Source of the DNA: Eutypella sp. D-1
Taxonomy: Eukaryota > Ascomycota > Sordariomycetes > Xylariales > Diatrypaceae
DNA length: 64,000 nucleotides
Reading direction: 5' to 3'
NCBI GenBank assembly: GCA_023313575.1
Contig: JAJTTP010000023.1
Coordinates: 248,001-312,000 of the forward strand
Shown here: positions 24,935 through 33,882 of the stretch, piece after piece
How positions within the stretch are numbered: position 1 is the first letter of the stretch
Layout of the letters: each line of letters opens with the position of its first letter
The notes under the pieces: model-generated
The model's input: only the letters and a program-made list of their open reading frames with translations
Database searches by the model: none
What the model was told of the DNA's origin: nothing
Position numbers and translations under genes: made by a program

Positions 24935-25026
24935 GATTGATTGGACTTCCCGGGCTGGGTGTGATGGGTAGAGCGGTGTTGGCGCCTGTATGGACGACAT
25001 CATTCACGTTTTTTGCTCTGCATTCA

Positions 25027-25034
25027 TATAAATA
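25027..25034 (+). promoter_or_regulatory. TATA box of the decayed 2EXR copy
   Basis: TATAAATA lies 91 bases upstream of the ATG of the pseudogene at 25118. The intact paralog has the same octamer upstream (26840-26847), suggesting that promoter and gene were duplicated together. Confidence 0.55.
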
Positions 25035-25117
25035 CAATGGTTAACCGATGCCTTTTGATTCATCTTATCAATCATTCTCATATTCACCACCAATTGCAAC
25101 ATTAAATCATCACGAGG

Positions 25118-26012
25118 ATGGAGGACGATCAAGGAGCCGACACCAACCAGCCCCATCCCGACGCGGGCCTCACAAGCCCGACAGAATTCCCCTATTTCCC
25201 CAAACTCACCGAGGAGCTACGTCTGAAAATCTGGGGCACGTCCTGGAGGAGCCGCGCGCCGTAATCATCTCCCGAACACATGGAGGTACGGCGGCGGCAT
25301 GGACTGTCCCCATACCCGGCGTGACGATGATCTACCACCGGACGACGGCATGAGCAGCCCAGCGTCCTGTTCTTCGTGAACCACGAGGCGCGCGCCGTGG
25401 CGCTCGGCTACATCGGGTACATATTTTTCTGCGTCCAGGGCGAAGACCCTGACGTGCGCGGTCGCTACTTTGTCATCGTACCCGACGACTTGGTCGTTCA
25501 GAAGCTATTACGTGGTCCTTTTAAACGCCGTGACCAGCCACCTTTCTGCTTCATGATGGTAATATTATTATGACGACGGCAGCTGTAAGGGAAACTGTAA
25601 TAGAGATGGAAGCTGTAGCTACGCGCCCGGCTGCCCTGATCCCACGTTCCGCCATTTTCTCATTCCCCAGACCCTTGACGAGATCTATGACATGGTGGAC
25701 CCCATGCTGAGCTTAGGGGCGTCACAATCTTCGACGCCAGATCCCAGTGTCCGTTTTACCAGCCACCCCTTTTGGATGTGCATGCGTAGGGCCGGAAGGC
25801 ATGACATACATAAGTGCACATCTGCCTCCACCGTGGGTTCTACTCTCTCCCTTGAGTCTTTATACTACCTAGCTGAAGGCTGGACAGCCGCGCCGCACGA
25901 CCTGTGCGGTCTTAACGGTTTGCCCGATGTGGAAACCTCGGTCTGGGATAATCAACCGCTTCTCCAACGCATCGCTTTACTATGTGATCTAAAGGAAGTG
26001 GAAGATGGTTGA
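25118..26012 (+). pseudogene. Decayed tandem copy of the 2EXR-domain gene
   Basis: The start (MEDDQGADTNQPHPD) and the first motif (FPKLTEELRLKIW) match the intact gene 1.9 kb downstream. A one-base loss near 25233-25238 then shifts the frame, and it ends in TAA at 25262-25264. In the correct frame the match goes on (EEPRAVIIS), meets two TGA codons at 25322-25324 and 25328-25330, and resumes as LFFVNHEARAVALGYIGY. After a divergent middle, the last part (SLYYLAEGWTAAPHDL, GLPDVETSVWDNQPLL) again matches the paralog's C-terminus. A possible intron (GTAATA near 25558 to CCCCAG near 25670) could explain part of the middle but not the frameshift or stops. The copy keeps a TATA box. It cannot encode a full-length product. 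Confidence 0.82.
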
Positions 26013-27051
26013 CGCGTATCCATTATCCCCCCGCGATATGGCGATGTTGCGTTCCTCTCAAAATAACCGAGGTATATGACGCTTAAGAGAAGCATTGGAA
26101 TGATCACAGCGAAGGAGATAAGAATATACGCCCCTCCCCCTCCCAATGACTTTGTTCTTATTCTTCCTTTTTTTTTCTCTCGGACTTTCTTTAGTCTTTT
26201 CTCGAAAAGGGTGCCTCGGGCATCAGCTTTAGTAAGGTGTTGGATCTGGGGAAGTCTGAGCAAGGTTCTATGGATACAAAAAGGGGATCGGAAGTGTAAC
26301 TCTTTTCCTAATACTATGTTGATACTTAGAGAGTAGGACCTATATGAATTAGCTCACTCTACCTTATCATCCAGGCAGATATGAACTTGGGGTGCGTTCC
26401 AAGGTATACTGGGCTATGACTACATGATATTTCGCTCGAGCTCCTCGTCGCTCGAACCAATCATGATGTCATGAATGCTCCCACGCTCCGTCGCCGAACT
26501 CTTGAATAGACCCGGAGTCGGCTGCTTCAATCCTAAAACCAAGGACCTAAGCGGCTACAGTATCGCCGCTGCCGGCAAGTTGTTCATCGACACTTCGGTC
26601 TTCCAACTATGTGGCTCACGACCCATGGTGCGCCGCAAACAAGAACAATAGGAATCAAGAATTCGAACAACCACCTCCTGAAACTTGTATAAACTAGCTC
26701 TTCTTATATATGATACCACCGTTCGCCCATTATATTCGATAAGTCGACAACCTTAATGGTGCCCTATTGTATACAGTCCTTCCTATTGTACGCATTCAAT
26801 GCTGTGGCAAGCATAGCTGGTTATGCATTCAGGATTTACTATAAATACGTCCCCTCGGTCGTTTGAATCTGATCTCTTCTACCTTTCCCTTTCCTTCTAC
26901 CTTCACATAGGATAACAACTAAGTGCTATCCTGGCATGTCAAATTCCACCATTATAGCACTCAAACTTCGGCCTCTATCCATCCGTTGAAGCAAGTCAAA
27001 CCATCAATACTCAGACACCCGCACCACTCCCAACAATACAAGCCCATAATC
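26013..27051. other. Intergenic with small ORF and 5' leader of the 2EXR gene
   Basis: Most of this shows no gene. A 58-codon plus-strand ORF at 26475-26651 has a protein-like stretch (GCFNPKTKDLSGYSIAAAGK) and could be a gene remnant or a very small gene; it is unrecognised. The TATA box at 26840-26847 probably drives the downstream 2EXR gene. The frame of that gene extends upstream to an ATG at 26923, but the extra residues are not conserved in the decayed copy. Confidence 0.45.
26840..26847 (+). promoter_or_regulatory. TATA box of the 2EXR gene
   Basis: TATAAATA lies 212 bases upstream of the chosen ATG at 27052. This spacing leaves a 5' UTR of roughly 180 bases, so the upstream ATG at 26923 may lie in the leader. 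Confidence 0.5.
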
Positions 27052-27942
27052 ATGGCGGAGGATCAAAGAGTCAACACCCCCCAACCCGATCCTGACACGA
27101 ACACCATGAGCCAGAAGTCCGCCGTGTCTGGGGTGGCATTCAACCTCTTCCCCAGCCTCCCGACGGAGCTACGCCTGCAGATCTGGAGGCACGCCCTGGA
27201 GCAGCCGCGTGCTATCACCATTTCATCCAAGCTTCTTGAGGACCGCCTGAAAGCCGGACTGCCCCCGTACCCTTGCTGGCGATGCCCCGTCACAGGGCGA
27301 CGGTACGAGCAGGTCAGCGCCTTGTTCTTCGTGAACCACGAGGCCCGCTTCGTCGCGCTCAACTACAACCAGTATAACTTCTTCTCCGTCGCCATGCGAG
27401 ATCCGCAAGCCACAAAGTCTTCCCTCTATCCCCTCCGCTTCGCCATCACGCCCAACGACTTCGTGGTTGCCGATACGAGCGACATATCCTGGGCCAATCC
27501 AAACCACGAGCTTGCCATTACTCGGAGTGAGGGGTTCGGCAAATTCGCTACTTCTGACCTGGCGATCCCCCGACTTCTAGTCGTACGGGGCCCGAGCGAG
27601 CCGAAAATTATGCGAGTAAATCGATTCGTGTCCCACAAGGTCTGGCAGAGGGTCTTAGGACGCACACGAAATATTTTTGGCCCATCACCTGCCGCAGCCT
27701 TCTTCAAGTCTCTGCACTTCCTGGAGCCAAGTTGGGTCGTCACGCCGCAAGGCCTAAGTTGCCTCATTGGCCTTCCCGATGTCAACATCTCGATCTGGAA
27801 TAGCCAGCCTCTCCTCGAGCATATCATGACAGACTATAATCGAGGACCAAGAGACTTTCACATGCCTTCACCTATCAGGAACCGTAGACGTCCTAGTTCT
27901 GGACCGATGCGGCCAGGGAGGGGGGTAGGATCTCATGTATAA
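27052..27942 (+). CDS. 2EXR-domain protein
   Basis: Single exon, 296 residues from the ATG at 27052. This start was chosen because MAEDQRVNTPQPDPD aligns with the start of the decayed copy; an in-frame ATG at 26923 would add 43 non-conserved residues. The domain begins at about residue 33 with FPSLPTELRLQIWRHALEQPR, the EXR-type motif that names the family, followed by ALFFVNHEARFVALNYNQY and a C-terminal region with GLPDVNISIWNSQPLLEHI. Proteins of this family are numerous in Sordariomycetes and Leotiomycetes and have no established biochemical role. No signal peptide or membrane segment. Basic Pro/Arg-rich tail. Its tandem neighbour upstream is a pseudogene, so the locus is undergoing gene birth and loss. 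Confidence 0.8.
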   Translation: MAEDQRVNTPQPDPDTNTMSQKSAVSGVAFNLFPSLPTELRLQIWRHALEQPRAITISSKLLEDRLKAGLPPYPCWRCPVTGRRYEQVSALFFVNHEARFVALNYNQYNFFSVAMRDPQATKSSLYPLRFAITPNDFVVADTSDISWANPNHELAITRSEGFGKFATSDLAIPRLLVVRGPSEPKIMRVNRFVSHKVWQRVLGRTRNIFGPSPAAAFFKSLHFLEPSWVVTPQGLSCLIGLPDVNISIWNSQPLLEHIMTDYNRGPRDFHMPSPIRNRRRPSSGPMRPGRGVGSHV

Positions 27943-28427
27943 AAATCAGGATTGAACAAATCAAGGCGGTGATGGGGAGTACTACTACTACTGGGAAGGA
28001 ACTGTAGCCTTTATCGAGACAGGTTGCTGCAGGCATTGACTTTTTATTCTTCTTTCTATAAGAGGCAGTCTACCCCATGCTCACATATCAATGGAAAATT
28101 TTTCATAGCTCATCAACCTCTGTATCATCTTTGGTGGTCGTGAATATTCGTGTACTAATAAACATGACAAACCACATCATGATTACAAATCTGCGTGCCG
28201 TGCAAACCGCATAAACCCATAACAGAGAATTCAAGCCTAAACGAGTGACAAAAGTGAAAAACAGTAAAGAAATATTCGTCTCGTCATTATTCCATCCGCC
28301 TTGCCCTGACACCAATGATTTTGTTTTCATCCAATCCGGCTCCCATCTCCTGAACTCTCAACTCCGGCCATTGGTTCACCGTAGATACTGCTGATATGCG
28401 ATGACTAGAGAGACACCTGAGGTGCCA
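27943..28427. other. Intergenic between convergent genes
   Basis: No gene is seen. A 75-codon minus-strand frame (28103-28330) has no supporting context. The region should hold the 3' ends of the two flanking genes, which converge on it. Confidence 0.5.
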
Positions 28428-29455
28428 CTAAATCTCCGAGTCGCTCGAGATGACCGCGAGCCGCCTGCGCTTCTGCGGCGGGCCGTGATCAACAACAGGG
28501 GCAGTTTCCTGGCTCGGCGAGCACGATACGTCCGCGTCCGAGCCAACGACCGCGCGACCCCAGGAAGTCCCGGCCTGCCTCTTTTCTCGGGTTGCGCGAT
28601 AGCGGCTAGCGTGCGAGGTGCGCTTGGGAGTCGAGGAACGCCTGGTCCGCAAGGAGCGCTTGGTGGAGCGGGCACGCTTCCTCGCGGCCGAGTTGGTGGT
28701 CTCGTCCAGTGGAGCTGACGACCTGTTCTCATCGATCAGCTCCTGGGTGCTCTGGCCGATGGCATCTGAGGTCGAACTGTCGTGGTCGCTGTCCATCTCG
28801 TCCTCGGAGACTCCTCGGTATTCATCCTCGCTGCTCTGACCATCGGCCACGACGAAGTCGTCGAGGGCATAGGGTTCCCCCACGTCGGAGGCGGGGCCGT
28901 CATCCCGTTGGTCCAACTTCTCTCCCACCGGGTTCACGATGACGGGGGCCGCGCGTTGCGTGGCGGCCACCGATTTGCGCTGCCTCAATGCGTGCCGTAT
29001 CTTCCAGACGATCCACCGATGCTCCATGTCCCGGAGAGCATCGCCCCATATAGTGTTCTTGACTAGCCATTTCCACCTCGTACGGTCGTTATAAAGGTCT
29101 CGTATCTCGTAGCCCTCGTACTCCCCGAACCAGACCTTGGCCGAGAAAGGGTCGCGGCGCTGGTCTAGCCAGTCGAGGTACTCCTCATAGTCGTTGCGGA
29201 ACTCGAGTAGCTGCAGGTGGTTGGATTAGTTAGTTGGTGCTTCTGCTTCTTGCTCATGTAATGGTACATTCGGATACTTACCAGTGATGAGGGTGCCCTC
29301 TCTTCATACGATTTGCGTACTAGTCCACGGCAGTGGCTCTCGGGAGCCCGGTCGATACGTAGGCCCTTGAACTCCCCTAGTTGTATAATCCTGGCCCCTG
29401 GGCTGGAATGGGACCTAGCGGATATGCCCCTGGAATATTGGCGGAAACCCGACAT
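28428..29455 (-). CDS. Hypothetical nuclear protein with two FGxYxG-like repeats
   Basis: Two exons (29455-29282 and 29210-28428) join in phase 0 to 318 residues. Intron: 71 nt, GTAAGT to CTGCAG, with a CTAAC branch site. Residues about 26-50 (LGEFKGLRIDRAPESH...LVRKSYEER) and 80-105 (VWFGEYEGYEIRDLYNDRTR..WLVK) look like two copies of a short motif resembling the FGKYKG-type motif of DUF3820-like proteins; this link is tentative. The second half is disordered: acidic Ser/Asp/Glu clusters, then a basic Arg/Thr/Ser region, and near the end PPQKRRRLAVISSDSEI, a likely nuclear localisation signal followed by a CK2-type acidic serine tail. I do not recognise the protein; a chromatin or nuclear role is only inferred from the tail. 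Confidence 0.72.
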
Positions 29456-30674
29456 TTTCAATGCTATAACCTGAGGCTCTATAGACCTTTAACCGTCAGG
29501 AAATGCGCGATGTTACAAAACGGAAAGAAATCGAAAATAGGAATGCTGATTATGAAATGGAAAAGTGATCAGACAGAATGGTTCTTGTGCAATCGGAAGA
29601 ATTCGATGTAGTTCTTTGGTCACACTACCCTGGTCTGTCTGGTGTGATGAGGGTACTCAATAAGGAAGGTGGGAAAAGAAGGCCAAGGTGACGCGGGGTG
29701 GACGCGTCGGGGATAAACACGATGCCACGTGATTCAGAGTGCGGCAGGGAGGACTCCTTAAGAAAATACTTATTGCCTAGGTGGTGTCCTGATCTCCTTC
29801 ACTGATTGGAGTACACATGCAGCCCAAGGACCGTCGATGTAACGTTACGACCGTCGTCTATTGGATACTGCCGTGGCCTCAAGTGCTTATTCTTATGAGA
29901 GAGTGTTGCGATTCGAGTATTCACTACACTCTATTGATATGCGTATATGTGTATAAGAAGAGCATTGATGACTTCCTATATCCTTTACGTGAAGGTATTT
30001 AGTAAAAATCGGCATACATCACCAGATGGTTAGTCTTCTATGCCCTGCTCTATGCTATGGACGAGCGAGTACATATCGAAGCATGTCCTGTGCTCATGGA
30101 TTATGTAGATATGTTTAGACACAAAAGTTCGCTGTGAGTTGTGATTGGGGTCGAGGGCGTAAGGTTGAGATGAAAAGTTCCTCGCCTCTCTTTGCGTCAT
30201 CACCCTACGTCTGCTGAATTGTGCACGAAAGCACAGGAACTAGAGGGGCTGCTGATAAGTTGAATGTACTACCTACTTAGTCCCTGCAGCAAGGAGTTGG
30301 GTTGCCCAAGGAAACCGCCTGCTCGATTCCTGGTATTCGGCTCGGTAGGAAGCATGACGATGTTAGGTACAATATTGAGTATACCGTCGCCTAAACGCCG
30401 ACAGACTCATTGTTACATTCTTGGATTGAGTGAATTGGCATGCATCATTTATCATATTACATCGTTAGCTTGTCTACTCGGGTCTTTGCTCGGGTACTGC
30501 GCGTATCCCGTATGTAACTAGCTATATGGCTGGGTAGATTGAGATAGGGCTGAGGCTGAGACAGGGTTGTTCCTTCAGCTCGGCACGGCCCGTGCGGGTC
30601 AGGGTTGCTCCTTCCCCCCGGTGCAACCGTATAGACGGCCCCACTATCCCCGACGGCCCTCGGTCACACAACGA
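29456..30674. other. Intergenic, nothing recognised
   Basis: Short frames only, none with conserved character. The left end holds the promoter of the minus-strand gene ending at 28428, and the right end the 3' flank of the coactosin gene. Confidence 0.5.
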
Positions 30675-31115
30675 TCAACCCCTTCCACCGTTGTAGTCGG
30701 CGCCGCCCGCCTTCCTGAGACGGGTGACGACCTTCTCGTAGTCGATGTCGGCACGTTCCTCGGCGTCAACAGTAATGCTGTGGTGGGAGAGTGCAGCCTT
30801 GACGTTGCCGCTCTCGATGGAGACACGGGCGCGACGCATGACTCGAGTGTCTTTGCCGATCCAGACGACGAGCACGAATTTGACGCGACGGCTCTCGGAG
30901 TCGTTGGCATACTCGACCCGCGCGTACCCGTACTGCGCCTGCGCATCATCGAACCGCTCTGCCAGTTCCGCCAGCCCGCCCGTCCCCGTCCCCGTCAGCG
31001 TCAGCTGGTCGCCCGCTGCTTTCGCATACGAAAGCAACAGCCAGTTCGTCTCCTTGTTGTCTAGCCGCACATCGTTGTAGGCCTCTTGAATCTCGGGCGC
31101 GTCGAGGCCGGACAT
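30675..31115 (-). CDS. Coactosin-like actin-binding protein (ADF-H domain)
   Basis: Single exon, 146 residues, which is the full usual length of coactosin. One ADF-homology domain fills the protein: MSGLDAPEIQEAYNDVR at the start, ETNWLLLSY, then GLAELAERFDDAQAQYGYAR, VKFVLVVWIG, and the tail RLRKAGGADYNGGRG, all closely matching the family. Coactosin binds filamentous actin and limits capping, so the product should act in the cytoplasm on the actin cytoskeleton. Absence of introns is somewhat unusual but the frame is intact throughout. One of the most secure calls in the window and likely an ordinary housekeeping gene. Confidence 0.93.
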   Translation of the reverse strand: MSGLDAPEIQEAYNDVRLDNKETNWLLLSYAKAAGDQLTLTGTGTGGLAELAERFDDAQAQYGYARVEYANDSESRRVKFVLVVWIGKDTRVMRRARVSIESGNVKAALSHHSITVDAEERADIDYEKVVTRLRKAGGADYNGGRG

Positions 31116-32028
31116 GGTTTCGTTCTCTTTTCGTCTCCTTTTCTGTCTTTTCGTTCTGCCGTGGTCGGTGGAGCGAGAGGGGGGTTTACTGCTTTGGCGG
31201 TGTCGTAGGGGACGTGGAATGGATCCGACGAAAACAAGGTGAGACGAGGAATCGATGCGTCGACTAGGATCTAGGATGGTCGAGGGTGTTAGCCGAGAGT
31301 GTGGCCATCCATTACTGTATGTTCTATAAGATACCGTCGGTGAAGTTGGTAGAGTAAGGTAGCTTAGCTGGCACTACAGAAGATATAAGTGTAAGAGGAA
31401 CGGCCCTAGCGGGACCGTCTCCATTCCCAGTCCTAAAACCCACCCTAGCTGCCCATCTACTGACTCGCCCCGCTGTGATTACCCCTGAATTGGGGCGGCC
31501 CGCCAATATTCTCGTCAGCTGTCAGGAGGAATTGGCAACCACCAACATAATATATGTCGCTATTATACCTGTTGCCCGTTTTGAGTGCGAGACTGATTAT
31601 ACGCCGACCTTGTAGCTTGTGCACTGATAAAGTCCCGACGCATATATACCGATATCTGGTTAATTAACTTACTTCTGGACAGCCACGCCTAAAGGCAGTG
31701 CGGCTGGCCACTGTCACATTATTGGACCTACATACTGCACGTTCGGTATCAAGATCATATAGTCATGGGAGTGCACGAAGAGATATTTCAGTGAAATTAC
31801 TGTGTGATATTTTGTTTTATTTTTTATAATGCAGCCAACTATTCACATAGTTGAAACATAGAACTATCGACTGTAAACAGGAAACAGAAAACAGGAAACA
31901 TAACGCCAACTCTGCTATAAGACCGGGGCAACGGACACCACCATACTGACTTCTTGAGGAATTTAGACGTATAGATCAGATTCCAGCGTATCGAGGGCGT
32001 ATAAGAGACCTACTGTCACTTACCTGTT
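31116..32028. other. Intergenic, nothing recognised
   Basis: The left part is the coactosin gene's upstream region, with no clear TATA box. The rest shows no gene. A short AAACAGGAAACA repeat occurs at about 31874-31900. The sequence becomes AT-richer toward the accessory block. Confidence 0.5.
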
Positions 32029-33078
32029 CTAAGGGGTCCTCGCAACGGCTCGGCGGGTCGGACTGCCTGGAGTCCTTGCCGCCCCCGACCGTTGCGGGGA
32101 CTGAGAACCTACCTGTCCTTGCGATGTCTGGTCATCTGTCTCATCTATCCGGCGCTTAACCCTCTTCTCGGCATCGTTAACCTCAGGAGCACTCGTCGCA
32201 GGGTCAGCCGGATCAGCCTCCTCGGAGGATCGCTTACGCTTAACACCGGAGGGGTTGGGCGTCGCTGGGATCGATGCGCTAGGCGAGGGAGAAACCGGGG
32301 CAGGGCTTGACGGCGTTGCTGGGACCGATGCGCTAGGCGAGGGAGAAACCGGGGCAGGACTTGATGGCGTTGCTGGGACTGAAGATGCCGTAGTGCTGGG
32401 AGCTGGGCTCGGAGACGCCGCTGGAGTGGGAGAGGCTGCGGTGCTTGGCGAAGAAGTGGCTGAGACTGGGGGAGGCACTCGCCACCTTTTGGGAAGAGTC
32501 TGATTGAATGGGGGAGCGCCCATTAGGAACAGCTCCCGGGAACGAATAGGGATCGACCGGTATACTGTCCAATCTGGCACTAGTCCAGCGGGACACCAAG
32601 GTTTCTGCTTGTCTGGCTTGCAGAACCAGTGTCCTTCGACCTGATGGTGCTCCGGCTCCATGGATAAGTAAACCGTAATATGCGGATCGCAAGGCCTTAC
32701 ATATGACCCTTTTCCAGTGGTGCTATGAAGTTCTTTCCGGGTGACCACATACTTCCAGCCCCATTTCAGACACTCTTGCCTAGCAAGGTCCTCATGACGC
32801 TTCTTGCACTCGTTCATTTGATCCGTGGTTAGCTGGAGCCGTGCCCAATCATATTTTTCTGGCTCAGAAGTCCAATCGATCCACGGATTCTCACGTGTTC
32901 CATACTGGCCGGCCTGACGCAACGAATGTTTTTTTCCGACACTGAGCTTTGCCTTGGGCGTCCACGGATCCCCTTTCTTCCAAGAATTGGCTGTCGTTTG
33001 TGGCTTACCTCTGGGTGGAGCACGGTTTTTCCGCACTCCTTGGTATCTCTTCGGCCCTAGGATATTGTTGTTCCCCAT
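32029..33078 (-). CDS. Hypothetical protein with conserved core and Pro/Ser repeats
   Basis: Single exon, 349 residues. The N-terminal 60 residues are basic. A well-ordered, Trp-rich core runs from about 65 to 200, with DWARLQLTTDQMNECKKRHE, ECLKWGWKYVV, DPHITVYL (131-138) and HHQVEGHWFCKPD. His and Cys are clustered in the core, so a metal site or a small enzyme fold is possible, but I do not recognise a family. Residues about 205-280 are a Pro/Ser/Ala linker containing two exact-looking copies of an 18-residue unit (SVPATPSSPAPVSPSPSA) plus a degenerate third. The tail is basic with KRKR and KRVKRR, suggesting nuclear localisation. No signal peptide. It begins the accessory block, 0.8 kb from the divergent pseudokinase gene. 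Confidence 0.68.
   Translation of the reverse strand: MGNNNILGPKRYQGVRKNRAPPRGKPQTTANSWKKGDPWTPKAKLSVGKKHSLRQAGQYGTRENPWIDWTSEPEKYDWARLQLTTDQMNECKKRHEDLARQECLKWGWKYVVTRKELHSTTGKGSYVRPCDPHITVYLSMEPEHHQVEGHWFCKPDKQKPWCPAGLVPDWTVYRSIPIRSRELFLMGAPPFNQTLPKRWRVPPPVSATSSPSTAASPTPAASPSPAPSTTASSVPATPSSPAPVSPSPSASVPATPSSPAPVSPSPSASIPATPNPSGVKRKRSSEEADPADPATSAPEVNDAEKRVKRRIDETDDQTSQGQVGSQSPQRSGAARTPGSPTRRAVARTP
32264..32371. repeat. Two tandem 54-base repeats inside a coding sequence
   Basis: Two adjacent 54-base units differ at very few positions and encode the 18-residue Pro/Ser repeat of the minus-strand gene at 32029-33078. A partial third unit follows. Because 54 is a multiple of three, changes in copy number keep the frame. 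Confidence 0.85.
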
Positions 33079-33882
33079 CTTGGCGTTTCTCGTCTGATAG
33101 ATTATGCTGGATGTTTGATAGTGTGATATTGTATGGAGAGCCAGTGGCAGGGACAGATTTTATATTATGGGCCATGCGTCTCAGTATGGCTGTGCGATCG
33201 CCGAAGGTGAATGAGTCTTTGTGGACCTTCATCCTCAATGGCATTAATCCTGCTCAATGAGGCTTTTAAATCCTGCATAAATTCCATTATATGATCCATA
33301 AAGCCAGTAAGACTTCTTTTTCTTGCTTTGTTGGTATGCATCTTGCCTTCCTGCTAGTCTATAGCAGTATCAAAATTGGACAAAGGACTGATGCAAAGAT
33401 AGTGAAATACGAGCTGTGATATGTAGGTCGAAGGGAAATTTTAGTCTTGCCTGGGGAAATGATAGTATCAGGCACTGAGGGCCTACATAAACTCTGCGCA
33501 TGGTTTAATATTTAGATCTGAAGGGCCCCGTTTGTGTAAAATCACTTCATATTAGGACTGCGTCTCTTAAGCTCTAACCATCCAAGTTTCTATACTAACA
33601 TAATTATCATGACGTTGGCGTATAAATTATCTGCGGGTTAATTGTTTGGAAATACTTTCTAATAGGCTGGTGAGTGTAACACTGGCACTCTCAATGTGAG
33701 CATTGGCAATTTGCCTCTTTGTGAACAGTCCGGTTCCGGAGCTCTATAACTAGCTAGTTGGTGTAATGGGAAAGATATTAAAGATCCTACAACAAAGGCT
33801 CCTAGGGAGCAATATCTCACTGGATATTTTCGATGCGCGTATTCGAAAGTTCCTACTTTGATATTCAGCCTACGTAGTCATT
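33079..33882. promoter_or_regulatory. Shared upstream region of two divergent accessory genes
   Basis: The 349-residue protein gene (minus) and the pseudokinase gene (plus) diverge across 804 bases of AT-rich sequence. No TATA box at a standard position and no further gene were recognised. Confidence 0.4.

Noticed and set aside
25558..25674. Introns rescuing the first 2EXR copy
   Set aside because: A GT-AG pair exists in the middle, but the early one-base frameshift and the TGA codons lie outside it and align with coding sequence in the paralog.
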